Below, in pieces: positions 1 through 6,050 of a stretch of DNA of 8,846 nucleotides; position 1 is the stretch's first letter; the number at the start of each line of letters is the position of its first letter. Both the position numbers and the translations under genes were made by a program. A model generated the notes under the pieces. The model saw nothing but the letters and a program-made list of their open reading frames with translations, ran no database searches and was not told where the DNA came from. Origin of the DNA: Pseudomonadota bacterium (GTDB lineage Bacteria > Pseudomonadota > Alphaproteobacteria > Rhizobiales > Xanthobacteraceae); assembly GCA_023423415.1 (NCBI GenBank), contig JAFAFP010000127.1, forward strand, positions 1 to 8,846, written 5' to 3'.

Positions 1-126
1 TTCTTCAACAGGCTCAAGCACTTCCGACGCGTCGCTACACGTTACGACAAGACCGCACGCAACTTCCTCGCCGCCGTTCTCCTCGCTGCTACTCGCTTAT
101 GGGCTCGCTTTGAGTCCACGACCTAG
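1..126 (+). CDS. IS5-family transposase, C-terminal fragment (5' part outside window)
   Basis: Frame 1 is open from the first base and encodes 41 residues before a TAG at 124-126. The fragment contains FFNRLKHFRRVATRYDKTA followed by RNFLAAVLLAATRLW and ends in FESTT. This is the characteristic C-terminal end of IS5-family (IS427-like group) DDE transposases, in which the N-x-L-K-x-F-R-x-x-A-T-R-Y-D-K segment follows the last catalytic Glu. The catalytic DDE residues would lie upstream of the window, so neither completeness nor activity can be judged. No right-hand terminal inverted repeat can be recognised after the stop: the next base but one is already the stop codon of the convergent RTX gene, so this side of the element is probably truncated or has an unusually short tail. 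Family assignment is from remembered motif similarity and is fairly certain; group assignment is less so. Confidence 0.85.
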   Translation, partial: FFNRLKHFRRVATRYDKTARNFLAAVLLAATRLWARFESTT

Positions 127-127
127 A

Positions 128-3100
128 CTAGGTGAACAGGAAGTCGCCCTGGTTCGCGGTCAGAATTTCGATGGTCGTGCCGCGGACCGTAAGCGTGTCG
201 CCGCCAGCAACCCCATCGAAGTCGATCAGCACGTGTCTGGGCCCGATCTGCGTCAGGGTCAGATCGCTAAATGAGCTCACTCCGGTCACGTCCGTGAAAT
301 CGAACTTGTCCATCCCACGGTTGTATCTGCTGACAGTGTCGGCACCGTAGCCGTCTCCGAACACGTAGGTGTTGCGGCCGGAGCCTCCATTCAGGATGTC
401 GTTGCCGCCACGACCGTCGAGGACATCGTCTCCGCTTTGGCCGCGCAATTCGTCGGCAAAGTCGGACCCAATCAAGGTGTCGTCGCCGCCCTTCGCATCA
501 ATGAACCGAAGATCGGTCGGTGGGGTGGTCAATCCACTCAGATCGAACACATCCGCCTGACCCGTGCCGAAGAGCCCGTGTCCGTTGCCCTGGAGGATTT
601 CGATCGAGGAAGCCGTGGCGTCAAAACCCGCCAGCGTCACGGTACCGAGGAGTTGGAGCGTATCGGCACCGGTGCCGCCATCGAACGTGTCGTATGCTCC
701 CTCTTTGCTGCGCACCTGCAAAATATCGTCGTCAGCGCCACCACTGAGCGCATCGACGCCCTTGCCGCCGTTGAGCGTATCATTGCCGTCACCGCCTTCG
801 AGTCTGTCGTTACCGGATCCGCCGCGCAGATCGTCGGCGAAATCCGAACCGATCACGACGTCGTCGCCTCCGGCGGCGTCGATGAACGGGAGGCTGGTTG
901 CTGCGGCGGTCAGCCCACTGAAATCGAACACATCCATCGTGCCCGTGCCGGACAAGCCGCGTCCGTTACCCTCAAGTCTCTCAATTGAGGCCGCACCGGC
1001 GTCGAAGCCAGCGAGTTTGACATAACCACTGCCGAGAAACTGCAGCGTATCGATGCCCGTCCCACCGTCGAAGGTGTCGAATACGCCCTCGCTACCGCGC
1101 ACCTGCAAAATGTCGTCATCGGCGCCACCTCGCAGGAAGTCCATTCCTTTCCCACCGTTGAGGATGTCGTTGCCCGCGAGCCCGGAAAGATGATCGTTAC
1201 CCCGATAGCCGAAGATGGTATCGGCACCGCTCGTCGCCGGCGACTCGTTGCCAACCGAAACGACGGCATTGATCATGTCCGCCCTGTTCGAGCCGTGAAT
1301 GGTGACCCCGACATCGCTCGGGCTACCTGTGGGAGGCGCCGCAAATGTGTCGATGTCATAGAACATGTGCCCGCCCGGCGCGAAGGCGAGCGTGTAATTC
1401 GTCGACGAGTTCTCCGTGACCTCGATGCCGTGATCGACAACGACATTCGTGAAGTCCTGACTGGACGTGTCGCTGGTGGCGTAAATGTTATAGACCGATT
1501 GCGAGGACCCGGTTCCGAACACGAGTTGATACCAGCTCGGCGAACCGTCGGATGTAACCGGCAGATTTTGGATATTGAAGAAACCATTCTCCAGAGTCGG
1601 GTTGCTAAGCTGGAATGACCAGTTCCCGGCGTTCTCCTGCAGGATGTAATAATACCAGTTGCCGTTGGTGCCGCTGAGGTCCAGCGATATGAATCCGTCA
1701 CCATCCGCCTGCGAGCTGCTCGGCGCATAAATCCTGAACTTGATCGACGTGTTCTCATCCGGCGCAAACATGTTGCTGCCGACGGAGAAATTGAAATTGA
1801 ACCCGATCTGGTTCGTCGAGACTGTCAGCGAGTCCTCATACGCGGCAGGCGCCGATGTCTGCGACGGCGGGGGCGCAATCCAGCCGGTGCTGGACGCCTG
1901 GTAACCGGACGCCGGCGTTTCGCCATTGTCGTACAACGTGATGTTAATCGTCTGGACGTTGGCGCCGGCGCTGGAATCCCACAACGAGATCTGCGGATTG
2001 ACACCACCCGCCGACACGAGATCGCTGTAGGAATAACCATAGGCATTGGAGTTGACGACGAATTGCTGCGCCCAGGGATCGTAGAAGAAATCGGTGCTGC
2101 TGGGATTGGCGGGAACGAGCGAGTTCGAGTAGGTCGCTGCACCGACGCCAGCCAGCAGAGCCGCGCCGTAGGCATAGTTGATCGTCCAGTTGTAGCCTTC
2201 GTTGAAATTGATGGTCGTCGAATCGTAGGAATTGGGTGAGGTACCGCTGGCGCCCCAGAAACCAGCGTCAAAGCCTGCGACGAAGTGTTTCGCCACGCCG
2301 CCCACTGCGTTGTCCGGCGTGAAGCTGTCATAGTAGCGGACGGCGCCGCCCGGCCCGCCCGCGTGCACCTCGAGCTGACCGGATTGAACGAAGATGTTCT
2401 GCATAAGGTCTGCGACCGGAATTCTGATCCAGTCGGTGTTGGTCGCACCGTTGCTCGTGTCAGGCACCAGCCAGAAATAATCTTCTCCGTATTTGTCCTC
2501 CTTGACATAACGGACGCTGTACTGGCTCAGCATCGCGCCCGGCTGCGACGGGCTTCCCTGGAACGAGTAGACGATTTGAATCTGATCGAGAGTTGCCTTG
2601 TCAGCCTTCAGAGCATCGACATAGGTCTTCCAGCCTTCGGCGGACCAGGGCGCCTGATCGTTTGCCGTCGCCGGACCGGTCGCCAGCTGCTGGGGATTCG
2701 GAAAGCCGTTGTTCTGGTAGTTCGTGACTGCGCCGGACGGAAGCGCTCCGAAAATGCTGCTGCCGCTGGCATTAAAACCACGAGTATCGCTGCCGTTCAG
2801 ATAAACGACCTCATAGGTCGAGGCGAACCCGAACGTATTCACCGCGGAGATGTCACCGAGATCGAACTGGCTTCCGGACAGCGTCGCCTCGAACAGCTGA
2901 TAGGAATAGTTGTAGGTCGTGGCGTTATCGATGATATCGCCGGTGCTTGTGATGTTGGTCGGCAGCGTGCCGTCTCCGCCCTGCTGGATGACGACATAGA
3001 TCGAGCCGCTGTTGAAATTGGGAGACGTAAGCGAAAGCGACGGCGACGATTGAACCACACCGGCATCGACCAGCGTTGCGCTTGCCAGAAGCGAGGGGGT

Positions 3101-3211
3101 GCCGCCGGGCGTTGATGAGCCGAAAGCGAATGCGTAAGCATACGTGCCTGCGCCCGCGGCCGTCAGTGTCTGCTGCAACGTCGAGCTGAGATCGAAATTG
3201 ACCGTCGTCAT
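128..3211 (-). CDS. Large RTX protein with GH64/thaumatin-like N-terminal domain, probable type I secretion substrate
   Basis: This 1027-residue protein starts at ATG 3211, preceded by AAGGGG with 9-nt spacing. The frame stays open to an ATG at 3400, but those 63 extra codons are Arg-rich and unlike the rest. There is no signal peptide. Residues about 69-140 (GSIYVVIQ, then YQLFEATL, then ISAVNTFGFASTYEV) and about 385-428 (NAYGYSYSDLV, NITLYD) resemble the GH64 beta-1,3-glucanase/thaumatin-like superfamily. Glu108 fits the remembered catalytic Glu, but the following Asp position appears to be Asn125. A Pro/Ser linker (about 444-456) leads to an unassigned Asn/Ser/aromatic-rich, beta-type region (about 457-625). 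Residues about 660-956 hold calcium-binding GGxGxDxLx nonapeptides in two long tandem units plus a partial third. The C-terminus (DFLFT) is acidic then hydrophobic, as in type I secretion signals. I infer calcium-dependent folding outside the cell. The RTX assignment is strong; the glucanase-like assignment is moderate and activity is unknown. No ABC exporter or membrane-fusion gene is nearby. Confidence 0.85.
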   Translation of the reverse strand: MTTVNFDLSSTLQQTLTAAGAGTYAYAFAFGSSTPGGTPSLLASATLVDAGVVQSSPSLSLTSPNFNSGSIYVVIQQGGDGTLPTNITSTGDIIDNATTYNYSYQLFEATLSGSQFDLGDISAVNTFGFASTYEVVYLNGSDTRGFNASGSSIFGALPSGAVTNYQNNGFPNPQQLATGPATANDQAPWSAEGWKTYVDALKADKATLDQIQIVYSFQGSPSQPGAMLSQYSVRYVKEDKYGEDYFWLVPDTSNGATNTDWIRIPVADLMQNIFVQSGQLEVHAGGPGGAVRYYDSFTPDNAVGGVAKHFVAGFDAGFWGASGTSPNSYDSTTINFNEGYNWTINYAYGAALLAGVGAATYSNSLVPANPSSTDFFYDPWAQQFVVNSNAYGYSYSDLVSAGGVNPQISLWDSSAGANVQTINITLYDNGETPASGYQASSTGWIAPPPSQTSAPAAYEDSLTVSTNQIGFNFNFSVGSNMFAPDENTSIKFRIYAPSSSQADGDGFISLDLSGTNGNWYYYILQENAGNWSFQLSNPTLENGFFNIQNLPVTSDGSPSWYQLVFGTGSSQSVYNIYATSDTSSQDFTNVVVDHGIEVTENSSTNYTLAFAPGGHMFYDIDTFAAPPTGSPSDVGVTIHGSNRADMINAVVSVGNESPATSGADTIFGYRGNDHLSGLAGNDILNGGKGMDFLRGGADDDILQVRGSEGVFDTFDGGTGIDTLQFLGSGYVKLAGFDAGAASIERLEGNGRGLSGTGTMDVFDFSGLTAAATSLPFIDAAGGDDVVIGSDFADDLRGGSGNDRLEGGDGNDTLNGGKGVDALSGGADDDILQVRSKEGAYDTFDGGTGADTLQLLGTVTLAGFDATASSIEILQGNGHGLFGTGQADVFDLSGLTTPPTDLRFIDAKGGDDTLIGSDFADELRGQSGDDVLDGRGGNDILNGGSGRNTYVFGDGYGADTVSRYNRGMDKFDFTDVTGVSSFSDLTLTQIGPRHVLIDFDGVAGGDTLTVRGTTIEILTANQGDFLFT
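437..1201 (-). repeat. Tandem intragenic duplication of a 126-129-residue RTX/beta-helix unit
   Basis: Within the RTX protein, residues 671-799 (bases 815-1201) and 800-925 (bases 437-814) are two copies of the same long unit. Each begins with GND-x-L and NGGKG-type nonapeptides and continues through GGADDDILQVR and DTFDGGTG-x-DTLQ. Each then has a non-RTX stretch (LAGFDA, SIE-x-L-x-GNG, DVFD-x-SGLT, FIDA) and ends in IGSDFAD-x-LRG. A partial third copy (GDDVLDG, GNDILNGGSG) starts at residue 927. The unit is much longer than a single nonapeptide, which points to whole-module duplication. The copies have diverged at many residues, so the duplication is not very recent. Confidence 0.9.
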
Positions 3212-3220
3212 CGAAGCCTG

Positions 3221-3226
3221 CCCCTT
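3221..3226 (-). promoter_or_regulatory. Ribosome binding site fixing the RTX gene start at 3211
   Basis: On the minus strand AAGGGG lies 9 nt before ATG 3211. It is the best Shine-Dalgarno match near any candidate start of this frame. It supports MTTVNFDLSS as the N-terminus rather than the in-frame ATG 189 bases upstream. Confidence 0.7.
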
Positions 3227-3398
3227 GCGCGTCGAGCGCGCCCAAATCCCCGATGGTATCTGGCTGACGAAGCATGAAATTTCGGTGTATGACCGATTTA
3301 TCGCATTGACTTTCAGGGCAGGCGCCGTTGTCGCAACAACACGAACCTGGCGCTCCCTCGATCCCAAAGCCTGGCGCGTGCGGCAGAGAGCGGCGACC

Positions 3399-3428
3399 AA
3401 GACGCCTCGGGTTCCCGATCGCTACAAT
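3399..3428 (+). promoter_or_regulatory. Possible sigma70-type promoter for hemW
   Basis: TACAAT at 3423-3428 matches five of six bases of the -10 consensus and sits in the only AT-rich patch of the RTX/hemW divergent spacer (ACAATTTTAATGAT). A weak -35 (AAGACG, 3399-3404) lies 18 nt upstream. Transcription would begin near 3435, giving a leader of about 45-50 nt. The -35 is poor, so this is tentative. The rest of the 267-base spacer (3212-3478) must also carry the RTX gene promoter, but I see no convincing minus-strand -35/-10 pair. A small GTTGT-CGCA-ACAAC inverted repeat at 3327-3340 is the only other structure noticed there. Confidence 0.3.
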
Positions 3429-3478
3429 TTTAATGATCGCCGTATTCGCGCTGGCTGTGCATCCTGCGGCAAAGTAAG

Positions 3479-4651
3479 ATGTTTAACATGACGTTAACAA
3501 TTCCACCCGCGACAGCATTCGGCGTTTATGTTCATTGGCCCTTCTGCCTGTCGAAATGTCCTTATTGCGACTTCAACAGCCATGTCCGTCACGGCGGCAT
3601 CGATGAAGCGCGATACGTCCAGGCATTCCTTCGCGAGATCGAAACCACCGCCGCGCGAGCACCCGGCCGCACTGTTTCGACCGTCTTCTTTGGCGGCGGA
3701 ACGCCGTCCCTCATGAACCCCGCGTCGGTCTCCGCGATCCTCGACGGCATTGGGAAGCACTGGACTGTCGCACCCGATGTCGAAGTCACGCTCGAAGCCA
3801 ATCCGACCAGCGTCGAGGCCGATCGCTTTCGTGGCTTTCGCGCGGCCGGCGTCAATCGTGTCTCGCTCGGCGTCCAGGCGCTCGATGACCGGTCGCTGAA
3901 AGAACTGGGCCGCCTGCATACCGCCGAAGAAGCGCTGAAAGCGGTCGGCGTCGCGCGCTCGGTCTTTGATCGCTACTCCTTCGATCTCATCTATGCGCGT
4001 CCCGGACAGTCAACGCAGGATTGGTCGCAAGAACTCAATCGCGCGATCGCAGAAGCGGCTGAGCATCTGTCGCTCTATCAGCTCACGATAGAAGCTGACA
4101 CGCCATTCTTCGCTCTGCATGCCAATGGCAAACTGGTCACGCCAAACGAAGATCTCTCGCGCGATCTCTACGACGTCACGCAAGAAGTCTGCGACAAGGC
4201 GGGCCTTTCGGCTTACGAAATTTCCAATCATGCGCGCGAAGGCGCGCAATGCCGACACAATCTCGTGTACTGGCGTGGCGACGAATATGCCGGCATTGGA
4301 CCGGGTGCGCATGGCCGTCTCGAACAGGATGGTAGACGATTTGCGACTGCTACCGAGAAACGGCCGGAAAGCTGGCTGATGCGGGTCGAATCGCTCGGCC
4401 ATGGATTGATCGTGGACGAAGCGCTGACACGCGAGGAACGCGCCGACGAATATCTGCTGATGGGGCTTCGCCTCGCCGAAGGTATCGATCCGGCACGTTA
4501 CGCGGCGCTCGCTGGCCGTTCACTCGATGACCGGCGTATCGCCATTCTGCATGCCGAGGGTGCGGTAGAAACCACGGCAGCGGGCCATTTGCGTGTCACG
4601 CAATCGGCTTTTCCGATTCTCGATGCCGTGGTTGCTGACTTGGCAGCTTAA
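3479..4651 (+). CDS. hemW: HemW, radical SAM haem chaperone (HemN-like family)
   Basis: This 390-residue protein is a cytoplasmic radical SAM enzyme of the HemW family, thought to bind haem and deliver it to apoproteins such as respiratory haem proteins. Visible landmarks are HWPFCLSKCPYCDFNSH at about 19-35, with a C-x3-C-x2-C cluster motif (Cys23, Cys27, Cys30) for the 4Fe-4S cluster; FFGGGTPSL at 70-78 for SAM binding; LEANPT at 105-110; NRVSLGVQ at 126-133; and HNLVYW at 260-265, the HN-x-x-YW motif typical of HemW. The cluster motif is followed by Asp-Phe, not the extra Cys of true coproporphyrinogen III dehydrogenase (HemN), so the common 'coproporphyrinogen oxidase' label is probably wrong. 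Length is normal for the family. Two starts are possible, ATG 3479 and ATG 3488; neither has a strong Shine-Dalgarno sequence and the choice is open. In many relatives the gene follows rph-rdgB; here its upstream neighbour is the divergent RTX gene. Confidence 0.95.
   Translation: MFNMTLTIPPATAFGVYVHWPFCLSKCPYCDFNSHVRHGGIDEARYVQAFLREIETTAARAPGRTVSTVFFGGGTPSLMNPASVSAILDGIGKHWTVAPDVEVTLEANPTSVEADRFRGFRAAGVNRVSLGVQALDDRSLKELGRLHTAEEALKAVGVARSVFDRYSFDLIYARPGQSTQDWSQELNRAIAEAAEHLSLYQLTIEADTPFFALHANGKLVTPNEDLSRDLYDVTQEVCDKAGLSAYEISNHAREGAQCRHNLVYWRGDEYAGIGPGAHGRLEQDGRRFATATEKRPESWLMRVESLGHGLIVDEALTREERADEYLLMGLRLAEGIDPARYAALAGRSLDDRRIAILHAEGAVETTAAGHLRVTQSAFPILDAVVADLAA
3483..3497. promoter_or_regulatory. 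Perfect TTAA-N7-TTAA box (candidate CtrA site) over the hemW start
   Basis: TTAACATGACGTTAA contains two TTAA half-sites separated by exactly seven bases, the published binding consensus of the alphaproteobacterial cell-cycle regulator CtrA. It overlaps the second candidate hemW start (ATG 3488-3490). Such a match is unexpected in GC-rich DNA, but its position on the coding start could also be coincidence from an AT-rich start region. If functional, it would most simply repress hemW or act on a nearby promoter. The match is seen directly; the function is inference. Confidence 0.35.
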
Positions 4652-4670
4652 TCGATCACACAATCTACGC

Positions 4671-4699
4671 CGTCGTCCCCGCGCAGGCAGGGATGACCG
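4671..4699. repeat. REP-like hairpin between convergent genes
   Basis: The 52-base gap between the convergent hemW and lipoprotein genes holds an imperfect inverted repeat. GTCGTCCC (4672-4679) pairs with GGGATGAC (4690-4697) with one wobble, and the arms extend inward through C-GC...GC-A around a small GCAG loop. The pattern 'GTCGTCCCCGCG...GGGA' resembles a family of short intergenic palindromes I recall as widespread in Bradyrhizobium-type genomes. There is no U-tract, so it is not a classical intrinsic terminator, but it could still shield the convergent transcripts. Family membership is from memory. Confidence 0.5.
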
Positions 4700-4703
4700 A
4701 CAT

Positions 4704-5918
4704 TCAAGATGCGGACCCGTTGAAGGACTTCGGCGCGGGGCTCACCACCTGACCACCGCCTGACGCCACCCGCAAAACGGCAAGCCCGCGCTCGTTGGTG
4801 CCGTCCGGCTTGAAGCGAAACACACCGTCAATCCCGGCAAAGCCCGACGGGTTTGTGAGCATCTCGTCGGTTGGCCGCTGCGGCCCCTGGGTGCGAACGA
4901 GCGCGGCAACCAACGCCGTCGCATCGTAAGTCAGCGTCGCGGTGCGCGCCGGCTCCTGTCCGAAGCGGCCGCGATAGCGCTGCGAGAAACTGGCAAAGCC
5001 CGACGAATCCGGCGCGGCATAGAGCCCGCCCTGCATCGACGCATCGTTGAAGATCCGCGGATCATCCCACAGGCCGGTGCCAAGCAATTGCACGCGGCGG
5101 ATATCGACACCGCCGGACTGCAACGCCGAGACAACGTGAGGAACGGTGTCAGCGCCATCCGGTACAAAGATCGCGTCTGCGCTTCGCGCGGACTGGGCCA
5201 CAACTTTCACTGCGTCGGCGAGCTTCGAACGGTCGGACGGATATCGCTCCATCGCAACAATACGTCCGCCGCGTCGCGCCACATCCTCGCGGAACGTCGC
5301 CTCCACCACCGACCCATAAGCATTGTCCGGCACAAGCCCGGCATAGGAACGCTTGCCGGACGAGAACGCGTAGCCGATGGCGCGCTGCACGTCCGATTCC
5401 GGCAGGAAGCTGAGAAGATACACACCGCGAGCAGCGATACTCGCATCGGTTGAAAACGCGATCACCGGAATTCCACGCTGACGCGCCGCCGACCCGACCG
5501 CGCGCACCGCCGGCGCAAAGAGAGGACCAAGGATGATCTGGCAGCCTTCCTCCATCGCCTGTTCGGCGACCATCCGGGCCGTGCTCGGATTACCCGCGTC
5601 GTCCTTGACCACCAGTTGCACGTCAGGACTGTTGAACTCGGCGAGCGCCAGCTCTGCGGCGTTCTTCATGGATTGTGCGGCGACCCCGGCATTGCCAGGG
5701 GCTGACAGCGGCAGGATCAGCGCAGTCTTGAACTGACCGGTTCCGATGGCCGCTCCCGGAGGCGGCGCAGCGACCGGCGCCTCGCCGATCGGCGTGCCGA
5801 TATTCTGACCACCCCCCGCGCACCCCGTCAGGCCCGCAGCGCTGAACGACAGCGCCGAGATTCCAAATCGGCGCCGCGACAAATATACGGAGTTCAGCAA
5901 AGTTCCGGACACAACCAT
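4704..5918 (-). CDS. LppC/LpoA-type lipoprotein, putative penicillin-binding protein activator
   Basis: This 404-residue protein has an N-terminal export signal with a lipobox LTGC ending at Cys33, so it is predicted to be a lipoprotein facing the periplasm. Immediately before the hydrophobic stretch is SRRRFG (14-19), a close match to the twin-arginine motif, so export may go through Tat. A Pro/Ala/Gly-rich linker (about 34-60) precedes a type 1 periplasmic-binding (Leu/Ile/Val-binding-like) fold at about 64-388, with ALILPLSAPG at 66-75, IILGPLF at 128-134, GIPVIAFS at 149-156 and LTYDATALV at 329-337. Proteobacterial proteins of this build, often beside rsmI and yraN, are annotated LppC or penicillin-binding protein activator; in enterobacteria LpoA stimulates PBP1A. 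Function here is inferred from fold and neighbours. A solitary amino-acid-binding lipoprotein is the alternative, but no ABC permease genes are adjacent. ATG 5918 has its AGGA only about 1 nt away; GTG 5912 (third codon) has better spacing (7 nt) and may be the true start. Confidence 0.8.
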   Translation of the reverse strand: MVVSGTLLNSVYLSRRRFGISALSFSAAGLTGCAGGGQNIGTPIGEAPVAAPPPGAAIGTGQFKTALILPLSAPGNAGVAAQSMKNAAELALAEFNSPDVQLVVKDDAGNPSTARMVAEQAMEEGCQIILGPLFAPAVRAVGSAARQRGIPVIAFSTDASIAARGVYLLSFLPESDVQRAIGYAFSSGKRSYAGLVPDNAYGSVVEATFREDVARRGGRIVAMERYPSDRSKLADAVKVVAQSARSADAIFVPDGADTVPHVVSALQSGGVDIRRVQLLGTGLWDDPRIFNDASMQGGLYAAPDSSGFASFSQRYRGRFGQEPARTATLTYDATALVAALVRTQGPQRPTDEMLTNPSGFAGIDGVFRFKPDGTNERGLAVLRVASGGGQVVSPAPKSFNGSAS

Positions 5919-6050
5919 ATCCTCAGGAACGCGACGTAAGACTGGACAAGGCGCCCAAGGAAGTCCCTAAGGAGGCAATCTGGCATATTGTCATAAAATG
6001 GTTAACCGCAGAGTGACCATCACCGGGGACATGACCCGACAGGTGTTGCA
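5919..6050. promoter_or_regulatory. Divergent promoter region of the lipoprotein gene and rsmI, with a CtrA-like half-site
   Basis: This 132-base spacer must drive both divergent genes. An AT-rich patch (CATATTGTCATAAAATGGTT, 5984-6003) is the likely promoter core, though no clean -35/-10 pair stands out on either strand. GGTTAACC (6000-6007) is a perfect 8-bp palindrome. Read on the minus strand, it continues as TTAACCATTTTATGA (6005-5991), which begins with the TTAACCAT form of the CtrA half-site and has a degraded second half. AGGTG at 6041-6045 is the rsmI ribosome binding site, 5 nt before ATG 6051. A seven-codon ORF (ATG 6031, MTRQVLQ) ends with a TGA that overlaps the rsmI ATG. Confidence 0.4.

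Noticed and set aside
437..988. 183-codon plus-strand open frame antisense to the RTX repeats
   Set aside because: It is the mirror of the repetitive GGxGxD codons in GC-rich DNA; its own internal periodicity simply follows the RTX duplication, and it matches no family I know.
2285..3115. 276-codon plus-strand open frame antisense to the RTX N-terminal domain
   Set aside because: Its composition is Arg/Val/Ala-rich shadow coding, there is no ribosome binding site, and the opposite strand encodes a coherent domain.
3327..3340. GTTGT-CGCA-ACAAC inverted repeat in the RTX/hemW spacer as an operator
   Set aside because: The arms are only five bases long, are common by chance, and are not placed relative to a convincing promoter.
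3212..3400. N-terminal extension of the RTX frame to ATG 3400
   Set aside because: The 63 added codons are Arg-rich and unlike the Ser/Thr/Gly/Asn-rich protein, have no clear ribosome binding site, and would fill most of the divergent promoter region; ATG 3211 has AAGGGG at good spacing.
3479..4651. Annotation as oxygen-independent coproporphyrinogen III oxidase (HemN)
   Set aside because: The cluster motif is C-x3-C-x2-C followed by Asp-Phe without HemN's additional Cys, and the HN-x-x-YW motif of HemW is present.
4704..5918. Branched-chain amino acid ABC transporter binding protein
   Set aside because: The fold is shared, but there are no permease or ATPase genes nearby, and the lipoprotein build next to rsmI-yraN fits the LppC/LpoA type better.
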